Below, in pieces: positions 44,311 through 54,778 of a stretch of 64,000 bases of DNA. The stretch's first letter is position 1, and each line of letters begins with the position of its first letter. A program made the position numbers and the translations under genes. The DNA comes from Metridium senile (taxonomy: Eukaryota; Cnidaria; Anthozoa; Actiniaria; Metridiidae), in the NCBI GenBank assembly GCA_949775045.1, contig OX459095.1:18280311-18344310 (forward strand), written 5' to 3'. The notes beneath the pieces were generated by a model that ran no database searches, was not told where the DNA came from, and was given only the letters and a program-made list of their open reading frames with translations.

Positions 44311-47300
44311 TTAATACTTGTTCAATATATCATTGATAATTGCTTTTTTAAATAAGGTCCTAGAGAGGTCCTTAGTTTTTTCATTAAGAGAATTCCAGAT
44401 TTTTACACCTTGAAATCGAATATTATAAATTGCATAATTAGTTCTTGTTTTTGGTAAGGAATAACTTGACTTTGAAGATAATCTAGTATTATATTTATGG
44501 ATGTCTTTAACTTTAGTGAAGAAGTTATAAAAGACAGGTGGCAAAATAGAATGATGATACTTATACATAAAGACTGATATGTAGAGAAATGTAATATCAT
44601 TTAGTTTGATGATATCTAACCTTTTAAATAGGGGACTGTGTTTTTCATCAAAGCTAGAGAAGGTTATAACTCGTATTACTTTCTTTTGTAATTTGAATAA
44701 GGGGTCAAGAGTTGTGGGGTAGGTGCTACCCCAAGCAAGTATACCATATATTAGGAATGGGTATATCAAACTATAATATAATTTTGTCCTTGTTTTTAGA
44801 TCGACAAAATATCTTATTTTAGATAAGATACCACAGTTTCGTTTTACCTTTTTCAAAATATAATTTATGTGGGGCTTCCAAGAGAGATTTGAATCTATCA
44901 AAATACCAAGGTATTTAATATACTTTTCATTTTTAAGTTCCTTCTGATCAATATTCAGTACAAGATTAAATGGGATTTTCCTTTGAGTAGGGTGGAATAG
45001 TACATAGCTTGACTTTTCTATGTTTAGTGTGAGTTTATTTGCACATAGCCATGCATAAATTTTATCTAGCTCAGTATTGATATTAGTTTGTAGAGAAGTC
45101 AGGTTTTGATGTTTATAAAATAAACTTGCATCATCTGCAAATAGATGGGAGTCAAGGATGTTGGAGCAGAGGTGAAAATCATTAATATATATAAGAAATA
45201 GTAGGGGACCTAACACAGAACCTTGCGGTACGCCGAGTGAAATTGTTTGCCAATCAGAACAAATTTCCCCTATAGCTACAACCTGCTTTCTGTCTTTTAA
45301 ATAATTATTCAACCAATCAAGAATAGGCCCACGGAAACCATAACGATATAGTTTTTCAAGTAAAATTTGATGATTGACTATATCAAAGGCTTTACTCAAA
45401 TCTAAAAATATTCCACAAGAGAAATCCTTATTATCAATTGCCTTTTGTATCTTATCTATGATGCTCAGGATTGCATAATCAGTCGAGTAATTGGATCGAA
45501 AACCAAATTGTTTGTTATAAAGAATATTTCTCTCTTCAATATAACTTAGCATTCTTTTATAAACAATTTTCTCTAGGATTTTATCAAAAATAGAGAGGAG
45601 GGAAATAGGACGGTAGTTGTTCAAGTCTGTATGAGATCCTTTCTTAAAGATAGGTATTACTTTCGCTATCTTGAAGCACTTAGGTACAATACCACTAGCA
45701 AGAGATGAATTGAAAATTATTTCTAGTGGTTTTGAGATATATGGCTGGAGCATTTTGAGTATCCTTACAGGAATACTAAAAGGTCCTACTGATTTGTCTA
45801 CTTTGAGACTAGATATTTCTTCATCTATCTCTTCAGCATCAGTCGGAAAGAGAAAGAAACTATCATAATAATTAGGTAAATTTGCTAGATAATCTAAAGC
45901 AGAGTTGTTAGAGGGTGGCATATTATCAGCCAATTCCTTGCCAATGTTCACAAAAAAATCATTAAATGCATTAGAAATTGATTTTGGATCAGTTAACTCA
46001 TTTTCATTATTACAAATTTTGCTAATTTGTTGATAAGATTTATTAGATTTGGTGTTAACTATTTCTCTGATTCCTTTCCAGAAATGTTTGCTGTTAGATG
46101 CATTTGTACTAAAATAATCATTATAATATTGTCTCTTGCTAATTCTTGTCAAATGGTTAATTTTATTTCTATAAAGTCTAAATTTAGTTTGATAGATAAC
46201 AGATTTTGTTTTGATAAATTTTTTATATAATTTGTTTTTCTGTTGTATAGAGGTCATAATACCTTTTGTTATCCATGGTTTACTTTGCAGTTTTGATTTC
46301 TTTTTTGAAACTTTTTTTAGGGGAACATGTTTATTTACAATGCACAAAAGTTTATCATGAAATAAATTGAACATGTGATCAGGGTCACTATGTTTGATTA
46401 TCATTTCCTCCCAGTTAATTTGATTAAAATCATCTATAAAGTTTTGTTTATCAAAATGAGAAAAATCTCTTCTATAGATTCTCTCATTTCTTAAATTATT
46501 ATTAGGCTTTTTAATTATCACAAAGTTTGGAAGGTGATCACTAAGATCAAACACGAAATTTCCACTAAGTGTTGAATAGTCTACAGTATTGATAAAGATA
46601 TTATCAATAAGTGTAGCTGTGTGGTCTGTAATTCTAGTTGGCTGTAATATTAGTGGGCGAAAGAATGAGGATCCCAATGTATTGAGAAAATCATTTGTTT
46701 CTAAGTGAGTTTCTGCTTTTAGCAAATCTAAATTAAAATCTCCCATAAGGATACAGAGCTTATTCTCGTGTTGAATTTTATCTAAAGTCATGTTTATGTA
46801 TTCCATAAACTGAGTTAAGTCACTGGTGGGGTGTCTATATATAACACCACATAGCATATTTTTTTTGTGACCATTATCAATTTCAATAAATAGAGATTCA
46901 AATTCATTTTTCACTATTGTTAAGTCTTCTCTCATAGAAATTTTCAAAGAGTCATTTATATAGAAACCTACACCCCCAGCATTACTTTTGCTAGGTTGGT
47001 AAATAAATTGATAACCTTCTATATTATTATTTTGTAATGGACTATTGCCAATTTTGATCTTAATTTCAGTAAGACCAATAATTGAGGGTTGAGTATCTAT
47101 TTCAGTTATAAGATGACATAATTTATCTAGATTGGCTGCAAGACTTCTAATATTGCAGTGTAATGCAAAGAAAGAATTATCTACTAGATATTCCTTGATC
47201 TCTTTACTACTATGAAAATCATGTGTTGTATAGTAGTTGAATGTCGAGTCAGATGGAATGTTAAACTCTGCATCAACACTATCAAGGTGGTTTGTATTAT

Positions 47301-47406
47301 TAGAAAGATCTATATTCTCAAGGAATGGCAGATTTGTGTAATCATTCTGCTCAGTAATATGATTATGATGAGGTGTATTATTATTATTACATACTAAGCA
47401 AGACAT
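44311..47406 (-). CDS. LINE ORF2: APE-type endonuclease plus reverse transcriptase
   Basis: 1031 residues. The endonuclease domain (about 78-300) has HCNIRSL, LTEIK (Glu114), MGDFN (222-225) and SDH (289-291), all catalytic-type positions. RT (about 540-800) has NYRPISLL, the DLSKAFD acidic motif (669-675), GVPQGSVLGPLLF and the catalytic FADD (756-759). The C-terminal region holds WNSLNEKTKDLSRTLFKKAI. No in-frame stop. The start follows ORF1's end by about 50 bases. It nicks target DNA and primes reverse transcription. Clade assignment to CR1-like is by pattern. Confidence 0.95.
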   Translation of the reverse strand: MSCLVCNNNNTPHHNHITEQNDYTNLPFLENIDLSNNTNHLDSVDAEFNIPSDSTFNYYTTHDFHSSKEIKEYLVDNSFFALHCNIRSLAANLDKLCHLITEIDTQPSIIGLTEIKIKIGNSPLQNNNIEGYQFIYQPSKSNAGGVGFYINDSLKISMREDLTIVKNEFESLFIEIDNGHKKNMLCGVIYRHPTSDLTQFMEYINMTLDKIQHENKLCILMGDFNLDLLKAETHLETNDFLNTLGSSFFRPLILQPTRITDHTATLIDNIFINTVDYSTLSGNFVFDLSDHLPNFVIIKKPNNNLRNERIYRRDFSHFDKQNFIDDFNQINWEEMIIKHSDPDHMFNLFHDKLLCIVNKHVPLKKVSKKKSKLQSKPWITKGIMTSIQQKNKLYKKFIKTKSVIYQTKFRLYRNKINHLTRISKRQYYNDYFSTNASNSKHFWKGIREIVNTKSNKSYQQISKICNNENELTDPKSISNAFNDFFVNIGKELADNMPPSNNSALDYLANLPNYYDSFFLFPTDAEEIDEEISSLKVDKSVGPFSIPVRILKMLQPYISKPLEIIFNSSLASGIVPKCFKIAKVIPIFKKGSHTDLNNYRPISLLSIFDKILEKIVYKRMLSYIEERNILYNKQFGFRSNYSTDYAILSIIDKIQKAIDNKDFSCGIFLDLSKAFDIVNHQILLEKLYRYGFRGPILDWLNNYLKDRKQVVAIGEICSDWQTISLGVPQGSVLGPLLFLIYINDFHLCSNILDSHLFADDASLFYKHQNLTSLQTNINTELDKIYAWLCANKLTLNIEKSSYVLFHPTQRKIPFNLVLNIDQKELKNEKYIKYLGILIDSNLSWKPHINYILKKVKRNCGILSKIRYFVDLKTRTKLYYSLIYPFLIYGILAWGSTYPTTLDPLFKLQKKVIRVITFSSFDEKHSPLFKRLDIIKLNDITFLYISVFMYKYHHSILPPVFYNFFTKVKDIHKYNTRLSSKSSYSLPKTRTNYAIYNIRFQGVKIWNSLNEKTKDLSRTLFKKAIINDILNKY

Positions 47407-47456
47407 AATGATTATGGTGGTTTAAAGTTTCTAAGTCTGTGAATAAAGTCATACTT

Positions 47457-48242
47457 TCAACCAAACTTATCTGAAATGCCATTCGTGCAGCTAGACGGCG
47501 ACAAACCACTGCTGATGACTTGTGCAAAGGTAGCTGGATGATAAGGAACTGATAACAATCGATCCAGATCACTTTGTGTATTGATTCTATGAGCAGGACT
47601 TTTCTCTTGTTTTCTTAGGTAGATGGTACCAAAGTGGGTCCATATAAACTTGTACGAGTTGACTTTCTTGAATTGTAGGCACTTCCTAAACAACTCTTTT
47701 TTCTTTTGAGTTAGGCTTTCCTGAATATATATCTTGCCATTTGATCGACCTTGATCGAGACCAATATTATTGATTGAGAAGTCTTTTAGCGATCGTCTCT
47801 TTTGGTATAGTTCTTCTCTTTTGTCACGTCTCGTAAAACGTACAATAATCGGGCTTGATTGATCATTATTTCTTCTATTTCTAGTGGGCAATCTGTGACT
47901 AACAGATATGTCCTCAGATTTTACAGTTACATCAATTAGAGAGCTAATTTTCGTTACGATGTTGTTTGTATCTTCACCGGCCATGGCTGGGATACCGTGT
48001 ATTTCCAGACATTCTCTTCTCGTGTATTGTTCTTGATCGTCACAATGGCTTGTCAACTCGTTAACATCATCTTCTAATTGGGTAATTCTACGTTTGAGTA
48101 AATCATTCTCTGTCTTTAGTTCTCCATTAGTTTTCTCTAGTTTTGTCAAAGTTGTATTCAAATCATCAAACTTCTTGAAAAGGCCGTTGAGTTTCGTATC
48201 GAGGATTTCGTTAAAAATCTCTCTTATCTTGTCTTCATCCAT
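47457..48242 (-). CDS. LINE ORF1: coiled-coil RNA-binding protein
   Basis: 261 residues. The first about 75 form a strong coiled coil (LTKLEKTNGELKTENDLLKR). Then comes an RRM-like region with CLEIHGIP, ISVSHRLP, PIIVRFTRRDKREELY and KIYIQESLT, as in L1/CR1 ORF1 proteins. It probably packages the element RNA. It ends about 50 bases before ORF2, which must be reached by reinitiation or a similar mechanism. Confidence 0.9.
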   Translation of the reverse strand: MDEDKIREIFNEILDTKLNGLFKKFDDLNTTLTKLEKTNGELKTENDLLKRRITQLEDDVNELTSHCDDQEQYTRRECLEIHGIPAMAGEDTNNIVTKISSLIDVTVKSEDISVSHRLPTRNRRNNDQSSPIIVRFTRRDKREELYQKRRSLKDFSINNIGLDQGRSNGKIYIQESLTQKKKELFRKCLQFKKVNSYKFIWTHFGTIYLRKQEKSPAHRINTQSDLDRLLSVPYHPATFAQVISSGLSPSSCTNGISDKFG

Positions 48243-48444
48243 AGTTATTAATTGACAGACAGTTAACAGGTATAAACTTGAGTAAGTATGAAGTAATTAA
48301 ATGTAAAGAAAAGCGAAAGAGTAGAGCTCTTGAGCCAAAATTTGAAGAGCAAAAAAAATCGCCCGCCATCTTAACTCCACACGCATGCGGAATACACAAT
48401 TCCGTGATATTTTTTCCAGCCAAGTGAGCTGAAACTTTCTTGAG

Positions 48445-48746
48445 TGTCTACCAAGTTTCACCAAGTTTCACCAAGTTTTTTACTGGAAAATTGTAAAGCT
48501 TGCTCGGCTTAAAGTGATGGCGAAGTAAATGATACTTCTCAGTGTCAGAAGGTAGTCGTACATTGCCGATTACATTTCCAATATCTTGTGGTGGTCCTAA
48601 CAAGGGGAACTGCTTTAGTGCAAAAGGTTTAGGAGCAACAAGACGGGTATGTCTTGCTATTTTTAATAAACAGTTGCAGTTGCATATTTGACCTACAAAA
48701 TTTGACCCAGTAATCATACTACTGTAACGCAGTTCTTGAGTCACAA
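48445..48746 (-). pseudogene. Upstream half of a TTF-type zinc-finger-like relic
   Basis: It begins after a plausible minus-strand acceptor (TTAATTTTCAG, about 48757-48747). The frame VTQELRYSS..IARHTRLVAP..TEKYHLLRHHFKPSKLYNFP resembles the lead-in of TTF-type zinc-finger genes (K-Y-x-LL-x(6)-P-x(3)-Y-x-FP). Three tandem CCAAGTTTCA copies and a stop follow. The LINE at 43904-48436 then interrupts it. Medium-low certainty on family. Confidence 0.5.
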
Positions 48747-49290
48747 CTGAAAATTAAGACAATCTATTGTTGGCAAAAAAACATTCATTTAAATGTTTTT
48801 ACATGAATCAGTAGTTGACGTGACGGTTTTTCCAAATTTTGATAGAGTAAAATAAATGAAAATTCATCTTAATGGCTGGAAAGAGAACTTCACAATTAGT
48901 AAAATCGCTAAGTTTGAGAAGAAAATCGTATAAAATAGCAAAGATATAGCGCGGTAGTAAGTCAGCAGATTTTACAGACGTTTGTATGGCGGCGGACACT
49001 CAGACATTGTTTGCCTATCAGTAGGCAAAGGTTTCTCGTCTGGAGCAATTGGAGAGCAATTGGAGAGCAAACGTCATTAGTATAAATCGGAGAGCAATCG
49101 GAGAGCAATCGGAGAGCAATCGGAAAGCAATCGGAGAGCAGGGAATTTTCATTATCTATTTTTTTTCACTTCATTTTTAGTACTACAATTGTAGGCTACA
49201 GTAGGCTACAATTGTAGGATCCTATCAATAGCCTATCCTATCAATAGCCTATCCTATCAACATAGACATAGACAACATAGACAACATAGA

Positions 49291-49957
49291 CGTTTCAAAC
49301 AGGCTAACTAATCCTTTTACTAACGTCACTCTTCAAGGCTATAACGAATTAATGAAAAAACATTATATTAAGGAATGGAAATCTAATTTAGTAAAATCAA
49401 GGAAATTAGAAGTATATAAGTCAATAAAGAAAACCTATGAAGCAGAAGATTACTTAAATACTATACAAAACTTTGATCAACGAAGACATCTCACAAAATT
49501 AAGAATAAGTAATCATAAATTAGCTATAGAAACAGGGAGATTTGAAAAGAAAGAAAAAGAGAAAAGACTCTGTATCTTCTGTGACCAAAATGAAATTGAA
49601 ACAGAAGAACACTGACTTTCTCCTCAAATGTCCTCTGTACTCTGATTTACGTTCTCAATTTTATAATAAATTAAATGATCAAAAAATAGATACAAATAAT
49701 TTAAACATTTCAAAACTATTGAAATCGAAAAATCAAACTGTTTACTCTATATCCAAATATATTCTAAAATGTCTTGATATAAGACATGAACTTTCTCAAC
49801 AAAACAAAAATTGTAACAACATTAATTAGACTATCTTAAAAATCAATCATTGTAATTCAATCAACTCTTCTTATATACTTATGTAATCATGTTCATTTAT
49901 ACCTTAGCAATACCTGTAAATTCATAGGTCATGCCAATAAAGTTTATCTATCTATCA
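49291..49957 (+). mobile_element. LINE C-terminal fragment inside the minisatellite
   Basis: HYIKEWKSNLVKSRKLEVYK, then TKLRISNHKLAIETGRFE, RLCIFCDQNEIETEEH and, after a frame change at about 49615, DFLLKCPLYSDLRSQFY. This is the Cys-rich C-terminus found in several LINE ORF2 proteins. It ends AATAAAGTTTATCTATCTATC. CCTATCAATAG repeats flank it on both sides. Confidence 0.8.
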
Positions 49958-50037
49958 ATAGCCTATCCTATCAATAGCCTATCCTATCAATAGCATATCC
50001 TATCAATAGCCCATCCTATCAATAGCCTATCCTAATA

Positions 50038-50210
50038 GTGGATTCTAGTACTAGATTCTAGTACTAGATTCTAGTACTAGATTCTAGTACTAGATTCTAG
50101 TACTAGATTCTAGTACTAGATTCTAGTACTAGATTCTAGTACTAGATTCTAGTACTAGATTCTAGTACTAGATTCTAGTACTAGATTCTAGTACTAGATT
50201 CTAGCCAGAG
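50038..50210. repeat. Minisatellite, 13-bp unit TAGATTCTAGTAC
   Basis: About 13 nearly identical units; each contains the palindrome CTAGTACTAG across its junction. Not a CRISPR array: there are no unique spacers. Confidence 0.95.
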
Positions 50211-50399
50211 TAGATTCTAGTGGTGGATTCTAGTAGTAGATTGTAGAGATAAAATTAATACCAACAGGAACAATAGCCGAGCCTACAGGCTCTGAGCCGA
50301 GCCTACAGGCACCGAGCCTACAGGCTCCGAGCCGAGCCGAGCCGAGCACAATAGGCGAAACTACAACTCTTATGGCCCTTCCGGTCTTTACAACATGTT

Positions 50400-50527
50400 T
50401 GACCTGTTTTTGATATATATATATAAAAAAAAAAAAAATAATAATAATAAAAAAATAATAATAATAATAATAATTAATGAAGAAATAAATAATAAAAAGT
50501 TAAAACAATAACAAATTGAAAAAGGAA
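50400..50527. repeat. AT microsatellites (TA, AAT)
   Basis: TATATATATATA, a run of A and (AAT)n follow one another before the right arm of the composite element. Confidence 0.9.
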
Positions 50528-50648
50528 AAAAAAATAAAAATGAAGTGAAAAAAATAGATAATGAAAATTCCCTGCTCTCCGGTTGCTCTCCGATTTATGC
50601 TAATGACCTTTGCTCTCCAATTGCTCTCCAATTGTTCTCCTATTGTTC

Positions 50649-51145
50649 TCCGATCCTCATGATCCTCACGATCCTTACAAAAAAGGGGGTTAATTCGGTG
50701 CGCACTCTACTACTCTCAGACGAGTGCTCGCATTCTCGCAGATTCAACTATTTGCTAGGAACGATATGTCATGGATGCCTTGAGCCATCGGTAGTCCGAA
50801 ACAGCAACAGTTTCCCTGAAAATACCTCATTTTGAATTGACATCAATTTTTTAACTTTTCGCATCAAAAATAGTCAAAAGTCCAATATTCATTACCGGAC
50901 GCCAAAGGGTTAAGTTTCACTATTGACAGCTCTTTATTACCAACACTCAACCTTATCTCGACATATCGTTCAAGTCACGATTATTGTTTGTTCTTATTTT
51001 TATTGGCAATGTTTACATCCTCCGGAGAAAACTATAAACAGAGTCCATTATCTTCTTTTTTTGTACCGCGCATGTCCCACAAAGCATTGCGCAAGACTTT
51101 CGTGACGTAAAAGCTTCAGAGGGCTATTCTTTGGGTTCTTTTTCA
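50649..51145. other. No supported gene
   Basis: No coding or repeat signal except short CTCATGATCC-type duplications near 50655. Confidence 0.4.
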
Positions 51146-51345
51146 CTTTTTACTCGTGCCCAGGCCTATGGCCGGCACGAGTCTTAAAATGCAACGCCGT
51201 CTGAGGGCGTCGGTAAATTTGAAAACGAGGCAATAACACCCAGCATTCTTTGTGACATTTTCATTTTTATTTTTATTTGTGGTTCCATGTCAGAAGTTGT
51301 ACTTCGGAAAGCCCGAAGGCACTTTCGGAAATCCCGAAGATGTCA
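51146..51345. repeat. Dispersed repeat shared with 15340-15480
   Basis: Same orientation as the first copy. It has an extra stretch (about 51198-51260) between the AATGCAACGC and CCATGTCAGAAG parts. Confidence 0.8.
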
Positions 51346-51892
51346 CGAATTATTTTGATTGGTAGACCGAAATACAATCAGCCAATCAGATTGGATCATG
51401 ACTGCATCAAAGCGAAAGCGACCAAAGCCGACCAAAGCCATGCTCCACGCCATGCAAGTCTTAATGCAATTCTGTCCGCCATTACACAGTTTTTGCAAAC
51501 ATGGATAATTTGGACCAAAAACTAACACTTTTTATTCGTTTGGGTGTTAGGAATAAGGGTAAGTTTTGTTTGAACAATTATATAATTACTCTTCGCGGCA
51601 GATCATTTGAATCGGCGGCTCCAACGCAACGCTTTGGAACGCTTTGCCAATGTCATTACCGTAGTTACTAAAAGGCGCAAATTATGACCTGCAATGATCT
51701 ACATTAACCTACAAAAGGTACAATAAGCTACTATAAGTTGTTAGTTACTATAATCCAGAGACACTTCCATCCAGACAAGCATGAAAACGATGTAAAAACT
51801 GCCAATTAACTGCCATTAATTTTACTCACCAAAGAAGGCCGTATTTTCTTTGAGGCGTTCTCCCTCGTAACCATAATTTAATAATAAGCTGG

Positions 51893-52139
51893 AATTATTT
51901 GTTATAGTAACTACGAATACGAGATTCTGCTGAAAGTAATAAAATTTAATGGAAAAAAGCGTATATTCCGAAGTTCGTGATTTGTGATGTCTGTACGCGT
52001 GACGCCTAGTTGTTTTGATGTAAGGCAGAGGAAACCCGTCATCTGAACAAATCACGAACGTGGTAGTACACGTTTTTTTTCCATTAAATTTTATCACTTT
52101 CAGCACAATCTCGTTTTTTTTTAACAATAACAAATAATT
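51893..52139. mobile_element. 247-bp foldback MITE
   Basis: AATTATTTGTTAT, CGAGATT.TGCTGAAAGT and AAAATTTAATGGAAAAAA on the left are mirrored on the right through about 95 bp. The centre contains ACGCGTGACGCC. No clear target duplication. Confidence 0.8.
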
Positions 52140-52238
52140 CGAAAACTTTTCTTTTTATAGATGTTTTTTAACTAGCATGGAATTTTACATATAATTATTT
52201 TTCTGTATTATTAGAACTGTTTATTATAAATTTATAAA

Positions 52239-53111
52239 CACGGCGGGCACAAACGACCTAAAAAGCGCTCATGATTAAATTTCTGTTTTGCATCAAATAT
52301 CATTCCCCTTCTTCTAAGGAGTCTAAAATTAATTTGGTTGATGAAAACTTGAGTTATGGCGATTTTAACCTCCGAAATCGTTCCCGCGAAAATTTCGCGG
52401 GAAAATTTTTAATTAAAACCTTTGGAAAAACATATCGCTTGGTAAATTTTTTTCATTTTAAAACATTTCTTTCTAACTTTAATGCGATGGAGATGATATA
52501 AGAACGCCGGAAAATCGTATCGTTTTAGAATTTTGATTTTTGCACCTAGGGGGCTATAAATTGAGGTTGAAAAAGTGAGTAAATCACTGCTACGTAATTA
52601 TGACGTCACAAATATATTTAAAGATATGTTATTCAGCCCCTATCTGGGATATCGATGATTTTATAAGCTATACTTACTGAAAATCAACTATTGAGTGAGA
52701 TGATATTAGAATTTTAGTACTTGATAATAAATAATAATATTTTTTATTTTTTTGTGACGTCATATTAGATGACGTCATCAAAATCATAAAATCCCTCATA
52801 TCTCCAGTTCCAGTTACCAAAAATTGATGCAAATTTCGATAACGTGTTTTACATCTCACAGGTTCATAAAATACATCCTTAAATGGTATCTAGCGCTAAA
52901 ATTGATTTTTTTCGACTTCTGTAACATTTTATTATGACGTCACAATGACGTTAAAATATTTCAATAATTTATCAAAACTTTTTGCTACCTCCATATTACC
53001 ATCACTGAAAATTTCAGAACACCAAGATAATAATTTATCAAAATATTCGTAATTAATGGCAAATTGTCACACTTTAAAGTGCTGTTTTTGGGGCCGTTTG
53101 TGCCCGGCGTG
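52239..53111. mobile_element. 873-bp element with CACGCCGGGCACAAACG ends and four CRE octamers
   Basis: CACGGCGGGCACAAACGACC at the left and the reverse complement of CACGCCGGGCACAAACGGCC at the right form inverted ends. Flanking AAA may be a duplication. Inside are four perfect TGACGTCA palindromes (52600-52607, 52755-52762, 52770-52777, 52935-52942). No ORF of note. Confidence 0.75.
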
Positions 53112-53217
53112 AAATTGTATATATGTTTATCAATTTTATAGTTCTTTGTTCTTTTCATTATTGTTAAGCTTGCTCAATTCGTCTGTATTAATTATTATTA
53201 TTATTTTTTTTTTTTAG

Positions 53218-53450
53218 ATATTGACATCCCTTCTGGTTGTGAGGGAACAGCAACGGCTGTGAAAAACGATCAGACCAGCATAGTAAATATGGTCAAAATC
53301 CCTTCTAGTGTTCATGAAGGAACAGCAACGGCTGTGAAATACGAATCATACTTATCGCAGTATTATGAGCAAAATGATTATGATCAAAAGCCTACAAATA
53401 CAACTTATCAGAATTGTAAACAACATGTTTGTTGTTTAAATTCTACTTGA
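53218..53450 (+). CDS. Possible terminal exon, unknown protein
   Basis: After a poly-T tract ending in TTTAG, the frame reads IDIPSGCEGTATAVK, then a second copy IPSSVHEGTATAVK about 30 residues later, and ends NCKQHVCCLNST plus stop. The internal duplication and acceptor suggest a real exon, but no upstream exon or family was found. It could be a relic carried by a repeat. Confidence 0.35.
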
Positions 53451-53800
53451 CTTAACAAAGGAAACAGTGTTCTTGCTCATACCAGATATCCTATGGCAAG
53501 CATAATGATCTTTGGTATTGTTTCTATTCTAATGATTGTTATGTTGTACTATGCACAGAAACTTTATTTAAATATTACACAAAACATTGACAAGAATAAA
53601 GAGTTTATTATGAAATATCAAATGACTTGTTTTTTCCATTGCAGTTTATATCCAATATCTTATGCCCACATAATTAAAATCTATAAGATTTATCAGATTT
53701 GTGTGTTCACCTTATTCAATATTACAAAGTTATCTGAAATTGTCAGTCTATTTGACATGTTGCATTTGTTTTGCTATTTGTTATAATGTTCTAGAGGCTC

Positions 53801-54440
53801 CTTATGTAGCCAAGATCATGCTGGGGAAGTGGATTTTTTATGCACTAGGACTGGTATATCCACAAACTGATAAAACAATGATAAGTGGGAATTGGGTTTG
53901 AGAATTTAACTTAGCAAAACTATCCAGGATTATAGGTCATGGGAAATGGGATTAGGACTTCCCCACCGGCACCCCCATCTGCCCATGATAGATTATTTTC
54001 ATTAATGATAAATTATTGAGCAAGTCATTTTTGATAATGATATAGTGCTATTTGATATATTGTTCTTGAACATGGCCTGACAAAATATCCCATGGATATT
54101 CCAGTCATCTTGCAATATTTGCTGGGTATCTAACAGTAAAATGTGTACATCTACTATGCAGTGATCGAAGTTTTCGTTTGTTTGTTTCTTGTATTTCCTA
54201 AGTATTTTCTTCCTTGTTTAAAGCAACAAGAATACTACCAGTATGCCTTTCATGGAAAGGGGGTGTTACTATCATCCCAAAATGGCCTATCAGTATGGGT
54301 GGGTGGGTATAGGGTGTACACCCTATCTCAGAACAATTACCTAAGAAATATACACAGTTCTATTCAGGACTTAAAAGAACCAGTTTTTAGCAATCAAAGT
54401 CCAAACGAAAGTCCAGTCCAGGTTTAAGCACATGCCACTC
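53801..54440. repeat. Dispersed repeat, copy 2 (pairs with 17566-18505)
   Basis: Same orientation as copy 1. It lacks the about 290-bp segment present there and carries CCATCTGCCCATGATAGATT instead of a shorter form. Non-coding. Confidence 0.85.
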
Positions 54441-54673
54441 TAGGTCAACAATCTAAGACCTACGCCACATAACACTTCAGGGCACGAGTCCACCCTGCCA
54501 ACAGGGTCTAGTTTGACTTAAAAATGCTTTAAACAATGTCTTGTCTGGTTTTTCTTGAATAATTTTTGTTCTCATTGTTCTCCCAGCGATATCGTCCACA
54601 TCAAAACTAACAACAAAATTTGGATTGCAATCGTCCATTTTTCATTCACTAAGACAAATATTCAAAGCTACAC

Positions 54674-54769
54674 CTGACTCGTCCCCAGTCGTTTTCTCTC
54701 TCTCGCTCGCGCAAGGCATTTTGCGAGACACTAGAAAATGGGCGCGGTAGACGACTGGGGACGAGTCAG
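54674..54769. mobile_element. 96-bp MITE, 19-bp perfect ends, 9-bp flanking repeat
   Basis: CTGACTCGTCCCCAGTCGT is exactly inverted at the right end. AAGCTACAC (54665-54673) and AAGCTACAT (54770-54778) flank it: a 9-bp duplication with one change, as for Mutator-like elements. Confidence 0.85.
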
Positions 54770-54778
54770 AAGCTACAT

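Larger units (their letters stand above)
43904..48436 (-). mobile_element. Full-length non-LTR retrotransposon (CR1-like), both ORFs open
   Basis: Transcribed on the minus strand: a 5' leader (about 48436-48243), ORF1, ORF2, a 3'UTR and a GTTGTTGTTGTTGTC tail (ending near 43908). TTCTTGAG at 43896-43903 and 48437-48444 is an 8-bp target duplication. With one copy removed, the flanking relic reads LVDTQEGVYCK without a break. Both ORFs are open, so the copy may be young or still competent. Confidence 0.9.
49041..50648. mobile_element. 1.6-kb composite element with minisatellite-rich inverted ends
   Basis: Left arm 49041-49178 (GGAGAGCAATCGGAGAGCAA repeats, then GGGAATTTTCATTATCTATT) is inverted at 50528-50648, with fewer 12-bp units at the right. 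The inside is a stack of minisatellites: TAGGCTACA, CCTATCAATAG, TAGATTCTAGTAC and CCGAGCCTACAGG. A LINE fragment (49291-49957) is inserted in the CCTATCAATAG array. Confidence 0.85.

Noticed and set aside
50038..50210. CRISPR-like regular repeats
   Set aside because: Units abut with no unique spacers and the genome is eukaryotic; it is a minisatellite. The same holds for 5004-5140 and 14380-14555.
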